The notes under the pieces are model-generated. The model searched no databases, was not told the DNA's origin, and saw nothing but the letters and a program-made list of their open reading frames with translations. From contig CAKTYE010000015.1 of the NCBI GenBank assembly GCA_934631985.1, forward strand, positions 1 through 42,275: 42,275 nucleotides of DNA, read 5' to 3'. This stretch comes from an uncultured Clostridia bacterium (GTDB lineage Bacteria > Bacillota > Clostridia > Christensenellales > Aristaeellaceae). Positions 23,294 to 32,419 of the stretch are shown here, piece by piece (position 1 is the first letter of the stretch; each line of letters begins with the position of its first letter). A program made the translations under genes and the position numbers.

Positions 23294-24601
23294 TTATTCG
23301 AACTTCGGCAGCCAATCGCCGTGTGCGGCGATCAGATCATCACACAGGGATACAATGTCGTCAATGGAAAGCTCGCTTTGCAGGTGCGGATCCAGCATCG
23401 CGGCCTGATAAATGGCTTCCTTGCGATGGGTCATGGCGGCCTCAATGGTCATCAGCTGTACGTTGATGTTCATGCGGTTCAGCGCCGCGCACTGCTCGGG
23501 CAGCTCGCCCACAACGCAGGGGGTCACGCCGCTGGCATCTACCAGACAGGGAACCTCCACGCAAGCCTTGGCGGGCAGATTTGTGATCAGGCCCGTGTTG
23601 ATGACGTTGCCGCCGATCTTGTAGGGGTGGTTCGTCTCCATGGCTTCCATAATGTGGCTGGCATATTCCCGGCTGCGCTCGTGGGTCAGGTGAGGATTCT
23701 TCGTCAGCTCGTCCCGGCGCTTCTCCCAGTCGGCGATCTGCTTGACGCAGCGGCGGGGATACTCGTCCAGCGGAATGTTGAAGCGGTCGATCAGCTCGGG
23801 ATATTTGTCCTTGATGAAGAAGGGCAGATATTCCGCGTTGTGCTCGCTGGACTCGGTGACGTAATAGCCGAAGCGCTTCATGATCTCCAGGCGCACCATG
23901 TCGTCATGCTTTTCGGTGATGGCGGCGGCGCGGCGCTTGATCTCGGGGTACAGGTCCTCGCCGTTGCGGCTGATCTCCAGCAGCCACGCCATGTGGTTGA
24001 TGCCCGCGATCTTCCACTGCACCTGATCGTCATAGGGCATGTCCACATGCTTCAGCAGCGTGGACGCGCAGACCTGCACGCTGTGGCACAGACCCACGGT
24101 CTTTACGCCCGTGTAGCGCTGCATGGCGCCCGTCAGCATCGCCATGGGGTTGGTGTAGTTCAGGAACCAGGCGTTGGGGCAGACCTCCTCCATGTCGTGG
24201 GCAAAGTCCATCATCACGGGGATGGTGCGCAGGGCGCGGAAAATGCCGCCAATGCCCAGGGTGTCCGCAATGGTCTGACGCAGACCGTACTTCTTGGGAA
24301 CCTCAAAGTCCGTCACGGTGCAGGGCTCATACAGGCCCACCTGAATGGCGTTGACCACATAGTTCGCGCCGCGCAGCGCCGCCCTGCGGTTTTCTACGCC
24401 GCAGTATTTTTCAATGTTGGCTTTGTTGCCCAGCGTGTTGTTGATGGCGGTGAGCATCAGGTAGCTTTCTTCCAGCCGCTGGGGGTCGATGTCGTACAGG
24501 GCGATGGTGCTTTCCGCCAGTGCGGGGGTCATCATGCTGTCACCCAGCACATTTTTAGCAAAAACGGTCGAGCCAGCGCCCAGGAAGGTGATCTTCGGCA
24601 T
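23294..24601 (-). CDS. melA: Glycoside hydrolase family 4 alpha-galactosidase (MelA type)
   Basis: 435 residues. GH4 enzymes use NAD+ and a divalent metal to cleave glycosides by a redox-elimination route. The NAD loop is KITFLGAGSTVFAKN. YEPCTVTDFEVPKKYGL, QTIADTLGIGG, FLNYTNPMAM, GLCHSVQ (metal Cys and His), GINHMAW, TESSEHNAEY and AAHGDWLP closely parallel E. coli MelA. The likely substrate is melibiose/raffinose-type alpha-galactosides; alpha-glucoside use is less likely. AAAGGAGG sets the start at 24601. It is divergent from an AraC-family gene that probably activates it. No transporter gene remains nearby. Confidence 0.93.
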   Translation of the reverse strand: MPKITFLGAGSTVFAKNVLGDSMMTPALAESTIALYDIDPQRLEESYLMLTAINNTLGNKANIEKYCGVENRRAALRGANYVVNAIQVGLYEPCTVTDFEVPKKYGLRQTIADTLGIGGIFRALRTIPVMMDFAHDMEEVCPNAWFLNYTNPMAMLTGAMQRYTGVKTVGLCHSVQVCASTLLKHVDMPYDDQVQWKIAGINHMAWLLEISRNGEDLYPEIKRRAAAITEKHDDMVRLEIMKRFGYYVTESSEHNAEYLPFFIKDKYPELIDRFNIPLDEYPRRCVKQIADWEKRRDELTKNPHLTHERSREYASHIMEAMETNHPYKIGGNVINTGLITNLPAKACVEVPCLVDASGVTPCVVGELPEQCAALNRMNINVQLMTIEAAMTHRKEAIYQAAMLDPHLQSELSIDDIVSLCDDLIAAHGDWLPKFE

Positions 24602-24658
24602 AGGAACGCCTCCTTTGAAATTGAAACTTGCTGCCTTTATTATACATACCCGCACCCC

Positions 24659-24687
24659 TTGACGATAGACGCTGTTTGTTGTAGGAT
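24659..24687 (+). promoter_or_regulatory. Promoter of the AraC-family gene (divergent region)
   Basis: TTGACG (24659-24664) and TAGGAT (24682-24687) are 17 bases apart. On the opposite strand TATAAT at 24639-24644 is a likely melA -10 without a good -35, as expected for an activator-dependent promoter. Confidence 0.6.
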
Positions 24688-24720
24688 ACAGTCAAAATGT
24701 TGCATGATGGAGGCAAAGCC

Positions 24721-25545
24721 ATGCTTTTACAGGGGGAGCTGTTCGTCTGTCAATCCGGGGAGGAGCGGTGTGCGCCCCGCCACGCCTTCGGGCCTGCCCA
24801 GCGGGATCATTACCTCATCCACTTTGTGCTGTCGGGGGAGGGCGTGTTCTACTGCGGCCGGGAAAGCTGGCCTGTCCGCGCGGGGCAGGGCTTTCTGATC
24901 CTGCCGGAGGAGGTCACGTTTTATCAGGCGGATGCAAAGCAGCCCTGGCATTATGCCTGGGTGGGCTATCAGGGCCAGCAGGCGGGGTTTTTGACCCGGG
25001 AAGCGGGGCTGGACGCGCAGCACCGGGTGTTTACCGCCGCCGCGCCGTCAAGCGCCTGGGAGACTCTTGCCGCCCTTCGGCAGGATGTGCAGACCCTTCG
25101 GCTGGGGCAGCAGGCGGCGGCAGGAGACCTGCTGCGCTTTCTGGCGCTCATTGCGCCCAGCCAGGGGGCGGAGGATGCGGTGGATCAGGGGCGGGCCTAT
25201 GTGTCCAAGGCGTTGTGGTATCTGTCGGGCCGCTATGACCGGCCCATTTCCATTCAGGAGACAGCGGCCTTTGTGGGGCTGAGCCGCTCCCACCTGTACC
25301 GGCTGATGGAGGCGGCATGCGGCTGCTCGCCCAAGGAAGCGCTGCTGCGCATCCGCATGTCCCACGCGGCGCGGCTGCTGACCACCACCGCCCTGACGCT
25401 GGAGGAGATCGCTCCCCGTGTGGGGCTGCAAAACGGGGCGCAGCTGGGTGCAGCGTTCCGCGGGCTATATGGCGTAACCCCCGGGGCTTATCGCCGGCTG
25501 CCCCCGGCGCAGCGGCAATTGCCGAATCCGCCCCCATCGCTTTGA
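24721..25545 (+). CDS. AraC-family transcriptional regulator
   Basis: 275 residues. The N-terminal cupin sugar-sensing half (HYLIHFVLSGEGVFYCG, PGxGFLILPEEV form) is followed by two C-terminal HTH motifs (ETAAFVGLSRSHLYRLMEAA and EEIAPRVGLQNGAQLGAAFR). TGGAGG at 24708-24713 selects ATG 24721. It sits 119 bases from divergent melA and so is probably its alpha-galactoside-responsive activator, like MelR or RafR. The last codons overlap the -35 of the next gene. Confidence 0.92.
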   Translation: MLLQGELFVCQSGEERCAPRHAFGPAQRDHYLIHFVLSGEGVFYCGRESWPVRAGQGFLILPEEVTFYQADAKQPWHYAWVGYQGQQAGFLTREAGLDAQHRVFTAAAPSSAWETLAALRQDVQTLRLGQQAAAGDLLRFLALIAPSQGAEDAVDQGRAYVSKALWYLSGRYDRPISIQETAAFVGLSRSHLYRLMEAACGCSPKEALLRIRMSHAARLLTTTALTLEEIAPRVGLQNGAQLGAAFRGLYGVTPGAYRRLPPAQRQLPNPPPSL

Positions 25546-25571
25546 CAGGCGCGGGGTTCAGGGGATATAAT
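25542..25571 (+). promoter_or_regulatory. Strong promoter of ybaK
   Basis: Consensus TTGACA (25542-25547) and TATAAT (25566-25571) are 18 bases apart. The -35 box overlaps the stop codon of the AraC-family gene. Confidence 0.88.
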
Positions 25572-25607
25572 GAGCCGAGGATTTTTTGAAGGCAGGAGGG
25601 GATTCCC

Positions 25608-26087
25608 ATGGCAAAGGCCGTGAAGACGAATGTGCTGCGTCACCTGGACGCGCTGAAGATACCCTATGAAACGAAGGAATACCCGGTGGAGGACGAGCAG
25701 TTTGACGGCATGCATGCCGCTGCCATGACCGGATTGGACCCGAACATGATGTTCAAGACGCTGGTGCTGTGCGGCGATGGGCAAAGCCATCTGGTATGCT
25801 GCCTGCCCGTGAACCGGGAGCTGGATCTGAAGGCCGTAGCCCGGGTCAGCGGCAACAAAAAGGTGGTCATGCTGCCGCAGAAGGAGCTGCTGCCCCTGAC
25901 GGGCTACCTGCGGGGCGGGTGCAGCCCCATCGGCATGAAGAAGCCCTTCCCGACGTATGTGGACGCTTCCGCCGAGGCGCTGCCGAAAATTGCCGTCAGC
26001 GCAGGCGTGCGGGGGTGTCAGGTGATCCTGGAAACGAAAGCGCTGCTGGACGTGGTACACGCGAAGCTGGGCGCGCTTTGCGAATAA
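25608..26087 (+). CDS. ybaK: Cys-tRNA(Pro)/Cys-tRNA(Cys) deacylase, YbaK type
   Basis: 159 residues, the family's usual length. It hydrolyses mischarged aminoacyl-tRNA. Hallmarks are KTNVLRHLDALKIPYE, the catalytic-lysine region FKTLVLCGDG, VNRELDLKAVARV, GYLRGGCSPIGMKK and an Asp-Ala segment near YVDASAE. AGGAGGGG precedes ATG 25608. It is followed after 27 bases by the LysR-type gene and may be co-transcribed with it. Confidence 0.95.
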   Translation: MAKAVKTNVLRHLDALKIPYETKEYPVEDEQFDGMHAAAMTGLDPNMMFKTLVLCGDGQSHLVCCLPVNRELDLKAVARVSGNKKVVMLPQKELLPLTGYLRGGCSPIGMKKPFPTYVDASAEALPKIAVSAGVRGCQVILETKALLDVVHAKLGALCE

Positions 26088-26114
26088 GGCCGGACAGGCA
26101 CAGGAGGGAATGCC

Positions 26115-26990
26115 ATGGAGCTGCGCGTTCTGCGCTATTTTCTGGCAGTGGCCCGGGAGGAAAGCATCACCGCTGCCGCCCAGGCGCTGCACGTTACCCA
26201 GCCGACCCTGTCCAAGCAGCTGATGGAGCTGGAGCAGGAGCTGGGCAAGCAGCTTTTCCTGCGGGGAAGCCGCAAGATCACCCTGACGGAGGACGGCATG
26301 TTCCTGCGCCGCCGTGCCGAGGAGATCGTCCGCCTTGCGGATAAGACCGAGGCGGATTTCCAGTGCGCCGGGGAGAACATCAGCGGGGAGGTATGCCTGG
26401 GCTGCGGCGAGACCGAGGCCATCGCCCTGGCGGCGCATGCGCTGGCGGACCTGCGGGCGCGGCATCCCGGCATCCGCTTTAACCTGTTCAGCGGCAACGG
26501 CGAGGACGTGACCGAGCGGCTGGATCGGGGGCTGATCGACTTTGCCCTGTTCGTGGGCTTGGCTGAACTGAAAAAATATGACTATCTGCGCCTGCCCTTT
26601 GTGCATCATGTGGGGCTGCTGCTGCGTCAGGACGATCCGCTGGCCCAGCACGAGGCCATTACGCCTGAAGATCTGCGCCAAACGCCGTTGCTCTGCTCCC
26701 GGCAGATGATGATCCAAAATGAGCTGGCGGGGTGGCTGGGCAGCAGTGTGCAGCAGCTCCAATTGGTGGGGACGTATAACCTCATCAACAACGCAGGCCA
26801 AATGGTGCTGGCGGGGCTGGGCAGCGCCCTGACGATCGACCACATCGCTAATGCGGACATTCGCGGGCTGTGCTTTCGGCCCCTGGCCCCGGCGCTGACG
26901 ATGAATGTGTATCTTGCATGGAAAAAGTATCCCGTGTTTTCCAAGGCAGCGGAGAAATTTCTGAAAACCATGCAGCGCACGGTGCAGTAA
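26115..26990 (+). CDS. LysR-family transcriptional regulator
   Basis: 291 residues. The N-terminal winged HTH is typical: LRYFLAVAREESITAAAQAL, VTQPTLSKQLMELEQELG and LFLRGSRKITLTEDG. A periplasmic-binding-like effector domain follows. AGGAGGG precedes ATG 26115. The target is unknown; the gene next downstream (dehydrogenase fusion) has its own promoter and is a candidate. Confidence 0.93.
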   Translation: MELRVLRYFLAVAREESITAAAQALHVTQPTLSKQLMELEQELGKQLFLRGSRKITLTEDGMFLRRRAEEIVRLADKTEADFQCAGENISGEVCLGCGETEAIALAAHALADLRARHPGIRFNLFSGNGEDVTERLDRGLIDFALFVGLAELKKYDYLRLPFVHHVGLLLRQDDPLAQHEAITPEDLRQTPLLCSRQMMIQNELAGWLGSSVQQLQLVGTYNLINNAGQMVLAGLGSALTIDHIANADIRGLCFRPLAPALTMNVYLAWKKYPVFSKAAEKFLKTMQRTVQ

Positions 26991-26997
26991 GGGGCGT

Positions 26998-27026
26998 TTG
27001 CCCGATGTGAACGGATATAGTATAAT
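26998..27026 (+). promoter_or_regulatory. Promoter of the dehydrogenase fusion gene
   Basis: TTGCCC (26998-27003) and TATAAT (27021-27026) are 17 bases apart, 40 bases before the start codon. Confidence 0.75.
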
Positions 27027-27065
27027 AAACGTAATAAACAAAACAACACGCAAAGGAGGCTTCCT

Positions 27066-29804
27066 ATGGACGCTTGGTTGACTCGGCTGCTGGCGCCGAA
27101 GCCCGCAAGCCATGGACAAATCATCTGGTGGCAGGGGGACAACGCTGCCGCAGAGCTGTGCGAGGCGCTGAAGCAGCGCCGGATACGTCATGCACTGGCC
27201 TTTGGACAGGGCAGCGAGCCAATGGCGGCCTTGACGGATGCGCTGGTCGCGGCGGGTCTGGAGGTGGAATGGGTCCAGCAGGGGAAAAACCCGCAGACAC
27301 GGGGAGACCGCACGGTGATTCTCACCGACTGCGCGGGCTATGACGCGGCGGCGCGGCTGGCGGAGGGCCTGCGCCGTCAGGCCAAACGGGACGCATCCCG
27401 CTTGCAGCCCATCCGCAGAGCGGATGCGGCGGAGATAGATGAACCCGACCTGCCCGAAAAGAAGCCTGCCTATGCCCTGAACATTGAGGACGCACTGCGG
27501 GAGGAGTTGCAAGCGGAGCCGGAGACCGCCGAAGCAGAAGAAGCCGCAATGGAAAGCGAAGCCCCGGCAGTGGAAGCACCCGCAGCACAGACGCAGGAAG
27601 AAGCATCTGAAGTACCTGAGACGGTGGAGGACGCGGACGCACCGCAGGTAGCGGAAGCTCCTGTGGAAGAGCCTGCCGCGCAGGAAGCGACGACCGCGCC
27701 CATTGTCGCGCCCACTCAGGAGGTTACCGTACAGGAGCAGCCGGAGGAAAGCGCCGAGGGGGCTGCGATGCTGGTGCTTGCGCCCCATCGGCTGGACGTA
27801 CCGCCCTTTGCGGCGGTGCCCACCCCGCCGGACGGCGTGATCTTCATGCCGGACTTTGCCGGGGACGTGACGGAAGCGCAGCTGAAGGACGCACGCTTTG
27901 CCGCACTGGCGGCAGCGGTGGAGACGCTGGTGTGCCGCAAAATCTCCCAGCAGGTGCGCAGGGACGCGCAGGAGGCGTTGTCCCTGATGGGGCAGGAGCC
28001 GCTGACTGCTGCGCTGGCGGCGCGGATGACGCTGCTGGCGGGCGCGCCCACGGGCTATGCCTGCTGCCTGGGTGCGGCGGTGCATCAGGCCCATGGAAGC
28101 ATTCCGCTGGGTGAGGCACGGCTGGCTTGCCTGCGGGCGCTGCTGCGCCGCTACGGCATGGACGCACGGCATGGACTGCACCTGAGCAGCCTGGGCGTGG
28201 GCTGCGGCGATGAAAAGAGCGCTCCCGAGGTCAACAGCAAGGCGTTTATGACTTGGCTGGATCAGGCCTGCGAGGCCTGGGGCGCAGTCTCCGCCTGGCG
28301 GTGTCTGCGCAACAACGAGCTGCCTGTCCTGGCCCAGAGCGTGGTCAAGCAGGTGAAGCTGGCTGCGCCGAACCATCTGTCTGTGCAGGCGCTGACGGAG
28401 ACCCTTGCAGCGCTGAAGGTGCAGGAAACGGACACCCAGGCCATCGAGCAGCTGTGCGAGAAGCAGCGGGCTTATTTCGATCAGGGCAAGACCCTGCCGC
28501 TGGACTTCCGCTTCCATCGGCTGGATGCGGTGAAGCGCTGGATCGATACGCATGAGGAGGCCATTCAGGAGGCGCTTTTTGCCGACCTGGGCAAGAGCGC
28601 CTTTGAAGCCTATGAAACGGAGATCATGCTGGTGCGGGAGGAGCTGCACTATCTGCGTACCCACCTGACCGGTCTGGCAGCGACCAGCTGGTTCCATGCG
28701 CCGCTGACCCACTGGCCCGCCCGGTGCTTTACGGTGCAGGAGCCTTACGGACGGGTGCTGATCATGGCCCCGTGGAATTATCCCTTCCTGCTGTCCATGG
28801 ACCCGCTGCTGGCGGCGATCGCGGCGGGCAACTGCGTGGTGCTGAAGCCCTCGGCCTATGCGCCTGCGACCTCCAAGCTGCTGCACGAGATGGTCAGCAA
28901 GTTGTTCGACCCGGAATATGTCGCCGTGGTGGAGGGCGGACGCGCGGAAAATCAATCGCTGCTGGAGCAGCAGTTCGACAACATTTTCTTCACAGGCAGC
29001 GTGGCGGTGGGCAAGCTGGTGATGACCGAGGCCGCCAAGCACCTGACTCCCGTGACCCTGGAGCTGGGCGGCAAAAGCCCCTGCATTGTGGATGAAACGG
29101 CAGACCTCACGCTGGCGGCGCGGCGGATCATCTGGGGCAAGTTCATCAACGCGGGGCAGACCTGCGTGGCCCCGGACTACATCCTGTGCCATGAAAGCGT
29201 AAAGGAGAAACTCCTTGCGGAGATGAAGGCACAGGTGACGCGCTTCTGGGGCGCAGAGCCGCTGAAAAATGCCGAGCTGCCCCGCATTGTGAACCGCAGG
29301 CACTTTGACCGCCTGTGCGGCTATCTGACGGCGGGAACGGTGGAGATTGGCGGACGCACCTGCGAGGAAACGCTGCAAATGGAGCCGACCATTGTGTCAA
29401 ACGTCACCTGGGACGATCCTGTGATGCAGGAGGAAATTTTCGGCCCCATCCTGCCTGTGCTGACTTATGGCGACTTTGACGCGATGCTGACCTTCCTGCG
29501 GGCGCGGCCCAAGCCCCTGGCGGGGTATCTGTTCACCCGGAGCGCAGCCCATGAGGAGACCTTCCTGAAGCGGCTGTCCTTTGGCGGGGGCTGCATCAAC
29601 GATGTGCTGTGCCATCTGGCGACCACCTGCCTGCCTTTCGGCGGCGTGGGGGAAAGCGGCATGGGCAGCTATCACGGGCGCAGGAGCTTCGAGACCTTCT
29701 CCCACACCAAGCCTGTGCTGAAGAAATCCCTGCGGGTGGATGTGCCGGTGCGCTATCCTCCGTATAAAAACAAGCGGAAATGGCTGAAGCGCCTGAGTAA
29801 ATAA
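27066..29804 (+). CDS. Decayed iron-ADH module fused to an aldehyde dehydrogenase
   Basis: 912 residues. The C-terminal ~455 are a class 3-like NAD(P)-aldehyde dehydrogenase with catalytic residues intact: MAPWNYPF, base LELGGKSP (Glu about 666), nucleophile NAGQTCVAPD (Cys about 700) and QEEIFGP (about 788). The N-terminal ~430 look like an iron-containing alcohol dehydrogenase that has lost its centre. RHALAFGQGS and NPQTRGDRTVILTDCAGYDAA (about 74-95) align to NPT...GGGSxxDxAK with the glycines lost. FAALAAAVE (about 278-286) aligns to the DALAHAIE metal segment with Asp and His both Ala. VHQAHG (about 340) follows. An acidic Glu/Ala/Pro linker (about 124-240) replaces the middle. Module order is the reverse of AdhE. 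AAAGGAGG sets ATG 27066. Confidence 0.85.
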   Translation: MDAWLTRLLAPKPASHGQIIWWQGDNAAAELCEALKQRRIRHALAFGQGSEPMAALTDALVAAGLEVEWVQQGKNPQTRGDRTVILTDCAGYDAAARLAEGLRRQAKRDASRLQPIRRADAAEIDEPDLPEKKPAYALNIEDALREELQAEPETAEAEEAAMESEAPAVEAPAAQTQEEASEVPETVEDADAPQVAEAPVEEPAAQEATTAPIVAPTQEVTVQEQPEESAEGAAMLVLAPHRLDVPPFAAVPTPPDGVIFMPDFAGDVTEAQLKDARFAALAAAVETLVCRKISQQVRRDAQEALSLMGQEPLTAALAARMTLLAGAPTGYACCLGAAVHQAHGSIPLGEARLACLRALLRRYGMDARHGLHLSSLGVGCGDEKSAPEVNSKAFMTWLDQACEAWGAVSAWRCLRNNELPVLAQSVVKQVKLAAPNHLSVQALTETLAALKVQETDTQAIEQLCEKQRAYFDQGKTLPLDFRFHRLDAVKRWIDTHEEAIQEALFADLGKSAFEAYETEIMLVREELHYLRTHLTGLAATSWFHAPLTHWPARCFTVQEPYGRVLIMAPWNYPFLLSMDPLLAAIAAGNCVVLKPSAYAPATSKLLHEMVSKLFDPEYVAVVEGGRAENQSLLEQQFDNIFFTGSVAVGKLVMTEAAKHLTPVTLELGGKSPCIVDETADLTLAARRIIWGKFINAGQTCVAPDYILCHESVKEKLLAEMKAQVTRFWGAEPLKNAELPRIVNRRHFDRLCGYLTAGTVEIGGRTCEETLQMEPTIVSNVTWDDPVMQEEIFGPILPVLTYGDFDAMLTFLRARPKPLAGYLFTRSAAHEETFLKRLSFGGGCINDVLCHLATTCLPFGGVGESGMGSYHGRRSFETFSHTKPVLKKSLRVDVPVRYPPYKNKRKWLKRLSK

Positions 29805-29809
29805 AAGGC

Positions 29810-29838
29810 TTGACAGTCCCCAACCGACATGCTATGAT
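29810..29838 (+). promoter_or_regulatory. Promoter of the T-box/brnQ unit
   Basis: TTGACA (29810-29815) and TATGAT (29833-29838) are 17 bases apart, just after the dehydrogenase stop codon. Confidence 0.88.
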
Positions 29839-29844
29839 AACTTT

Positions 29845-30136
29845 CGACAACTGAAACCTAAAGGCTGTGACGAAGACGGAACGGACAGCGTGTTTCCAAG
29901 AGAACCCGGGCAAGGTGCGAGCCGGGCAAACAGCGTCGCGTATTCCCATCCCTTCCGAGCCGAGAATCCCAAAGCCATGCGGTAAGTAGGGTTCTCCGCG
30001 CAGGCTGCGTTAGTGCATTAGGGCTTGATGGGGCCTGAAAAGCGGCGGACGGCTTCGTTCGCAATTTGAGTGGTACCGCGGGTTTTGTATTCACAAGGCT
30101 CGTCTCAAGGAATTTCCTTGGGACGGGCCTTTTTGT
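29845..30136 (+). ncRNA. T-box leader (riboswitch) controlling brnQ
   Basis: The leader ends in the T-box motif GAGTGGTACCGCGG (30068-30081), followed by a strong terminator (30097-30134). Stem I shows AGAGA and an apical GGTGCGAG loop (about 29909-29940), as expected. TGGT in the motif fits a tRNA with discriminator A. The specifier cannot be fixed by eye; ATT and ATC, both isoleucine codons, lie in the expected 3' stretch (about 29941-29953). Uncharged tRNA would stabilise the antiterminator and switch on the transporter. Confidence 0.93.
30097..30134 (+). terminator. Regulated terminator of the T-box
   Basis: A 14-bp stem (30097-30110/30116-30129, one G-T wobble region) is followed by five T. 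It is the alternative to the antiterminator. Confidence 0.92.
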
Positions 30137-30152
30137 GTAAGGAGAGGAAAAA

Positions 30153-31463
30153 ATGAAACTGAGCAGGCAAAAGATGGTACTGGTAAGCTTCATGCTGTTT
30201 TCGCTGTTCTTCGGCGCGGGAAACCTGATCTTCCCACCCTTTCTGGGGCAGAACGCGGGCAGCAGCACGGTGAGCGCCCTGACGGGCTTCCTGGTGACGG
30301 CGGTGCTGCTGCCGGTGTTGGGCGTGGTCGTGGTGGCGCGGTTCGATGGACTGGATCGGCTGGCGCAGCATGTGGGCAAGCGCTTTGCGCTGGTGTTTAC
30401 CCTGCTGATTTACATCTCCATCGGTCCAGGGCTGGGCATTCCCCGGGCGGCCTCCGTTCCCTTTGAGATGGCGGTGGCCCCCTACCTGTCGGAGGGCGCG
30501 AACACCACCGTATGGATGGCGGTCTATTCGCTGGCCTTCTTCCTGGTGGCGCTGTGGCTGTGCCTGACCCCCGGCAAGCTGGTGAACCGTATCGGTCACT
30601 TCCTGACCCCCAGCCTGCTGGTGCTGTTGGTGCTGCTGTTCGTCTGCTTTGTGTTCCGCGGGGAAAAGACGGTCGCCGCACCGCAGAGCGCCTATGCCGC
30701 CGCGCCGCTGCTCAAGGGCTTTGTGGAGGGGTATCAGACTATGGATACTATCGCCGCGCTGAATTTCGGGCTGGTCATTGCCACCACCCTCGGCTCCTTC
30801 GGCCTGACGGACAAGAAGGATCTGCTGCGCCACACGCGGCTGGCGGGACTGGCAGCGGGAACGATCCTGGCGCTGGTGTACATCATGCTCAGCTACATGG
30901 GCGCATGCAGCTCCGGGGTCTACGCCATTCAGGAGAACGGCGCGTGGACGCTGCGCTGCATTGTGTATCAGGTCTTTGGCGCACCGGGCGCGGTGCTGCT
31001 GGCGGCGATTTTCACCCTGGCCTGCCTGACCACCTGTGTGGGCCTCATCAACTCCATCTCTCAGTATTTCTCCGTGCTGTTCAAGCGGGTAAGCTATCGG
31101 GCATGGGTGTTCCTGATCTCCGGGGCGGCGTTCCTCATCTGCAACCTGGGGCTGAGCGCCATTCTGAGCATCTCCATCCCCGTGCTGAACGCCATCTATC
31201 CGCTGGCCATTGTGCTGATCCTGCTGGGCCTGAGCCATGGCCTGTGGCAGGGCAAGCCGCTGGTGTACCCGCTGGTGGCGGCAGGTACGGGCGTGGTCAG
31301 CGTGATGTATGCGCTGGACGAGGCGGGCTTGCAGCTGGGCGCTGTGACAGATGTGTTCCGCAAGCTGCCGCTGTATGGACAGGGCTTCGGCTGGGTCAGC
31401 GTGGCGGCGGTCATGCTGCTGGTGAGTCTGGCGGGAAGCAGGCTGAAAAAGGCGCAGGCTTAA
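30153..31463 (+). CDS. brnQ: Branched-chain amino acid carrier
   Basis: 436 residues, the normal length for the LIVCS family. About twelve hydrophobic helices run from LVSFMLFSLFFGAGNLIFPP, the family signature, to VAAVMLLVSLAG. FGLTDKKDLLRH and NSISQYFSVLFK are further family traits. It imports leucine, isoleucine or valine with a cation. AAGGAGAGG precedes ATG 30153. The T-box leader ties expression to tRNA charging. Confidence 0.96.
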   Translation: MKLSRQKMVLVSFMLFSLFFGAGNLIFPPFLGQNAGSSTVSALTGFLVTAVLLPVLGVVVVARFDGLDRLAQHVGKRFALVFTLLIYISIGPGLGIPRAASVPFEMAVAPYLSEGANTTVWMAVYSLAFFLVALWLCLTPGKLVNRIGHFLTPSLLVLLVLLFVCFVFRGEKTVAAPQSAYAAAPLLKGFVEGYQTMDTIAALNFGLVIATTLGSFGLTDKKDLLRHTRLAGLAAGTILALVYIMLSYMGACSSGVYAIQENGAWTLRCIVYQVFGAPGAVLLAAIFTLACLTTCVGLINSISQYFSVLFKRVSYRAWVFLISGAAFLICNLGLSAILSISIPVLNAIYPLAIVLILLGLSHGLWQGKPLVYPLVAAGTGVVSVMYALDEAGLQLGAVTDVFRKLPLYGQGFGWVSVAAVMLLVSLAGSRLKKAQA

Positions 31464-31467
31464 ATAT

Positions 31468-31507
31468 AGCAAAAGGGGGATCGCGCGGGTGCGCGGTCCC
31501 CTTTTTG
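31468..31507 (+). terminator. Terminator after brnQ
   Basis: AAAAGGGG and GCGC arms pair with GCGC and CCCCTTTTT around a GGGT loop. Confidence 0.9.
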
Positions 31508-31517
31508 CTCGATGAAA

Positions 31518-32415
31518 TTAGTAAAGCCGCGGGTCGTCCCAGTTGATCTCAGGCTGGCTGTTCAGGAAATTCAGCACGCCCTGCACGTCCTTTTTCACCA
31601 TCAGCGGATTGATGGGCGGCAGATCGCTGAACTTCAGCTCATTGGTCATGAGCATTTTCTTGGCGCACATGACCAGCCAGCGGATGTCGTACTGGCCCTG
31701 ATACAGCGGCAGCACCTTGCGGTCGATGCCCGTCAGGCCATAAGCCGCCATCATGGCGGTGCGCACACTGGTTTCCACGGTGAACACCACGTTACCATCC
31801 AGCTCCACATACTGTCCCACGAAGGCGTAATTCTTGCTGCCCTCGGGGATGACGTGGGGGCGGTCGCCCTTGCTGTTGCGGGGCATGAACTGGCTGGTGA
31901 TGTAGGGCATCATGGTCAGGGATACATAGGTGTGCTTTATCAGCTCGTCATACTGATCCGGCATGCCCAGGTGATACAGGAACTCCTGCATGACCTCTTC
32001 GCCGGTGCATTCTGCCATGGGCTTCTTCACATAGTCGCCGATGCGCTCGCCATAGGCCGTCAAACCACAGAATGTCCTCGTCCTCCGTCTGTGCGGCGTA
32101 GTATTTATCATACAGCACGAAGGAAATATCCCAGGAGGAGTCCATGATGGAGATGGCGCCAGTCACGCAGTCCTTGGGATAGCCGTACTTTTCCCGGATG
32201 GATGCGCAGAACTGCTTATAGCCCTTGACCGTCACCATGGCGCTCATCCATTTGGTCTTTTCCACATTGGTGTCGAACTTTTCAGGGTGACCGAATTTGG
32301 GATCACGCGCAGCCAGCTTTTCCCACACACTGAAGAAGCCCTTTTCGGTGCTGAGGTTGGTGGTGACGGGGTGGGTGTTGTCGCCCTGGGTGGCGTTCTG
32401 CGTCATGGAGGCCAG
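31518..32415 (-). pseudogene. C-terminal remnant of oleate hydratase, frameshifted
   Basis: Oleate hydratase (myosin-cross-reactive antigen family) adds water to unsaturated fatty acids and is about 590 residues long. Only about the last 300 are here: MTQNATQGDN, STEKGFFSVWEKLAARDPKF, GAISIMDSSWDISFV and TEDEDILWF in one frame, then GERIGDYVKKP, VMQEFLYHLG, QFMPRNSKGDRP and FVGQYVEL in another. The frame changes at about 32051-32058, consistent with one lost base. The FAD-binding N-terminal half and the start are missing. The break point near 32415 abuts a TetR remnant on the other strand. Confidence 0.88.
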
Positions 32416-32419
32416 GATG

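Noticed and set aside
25488..29378. 1296-codon minus-strand frame
   Set aside because: It lies antisense to part of the AraC-family gene, ybaK, the LysR gene and the dehydrogenase fusion, which all have motifs and ribosome sites. Its composition is that of a reverse-strand shadow.
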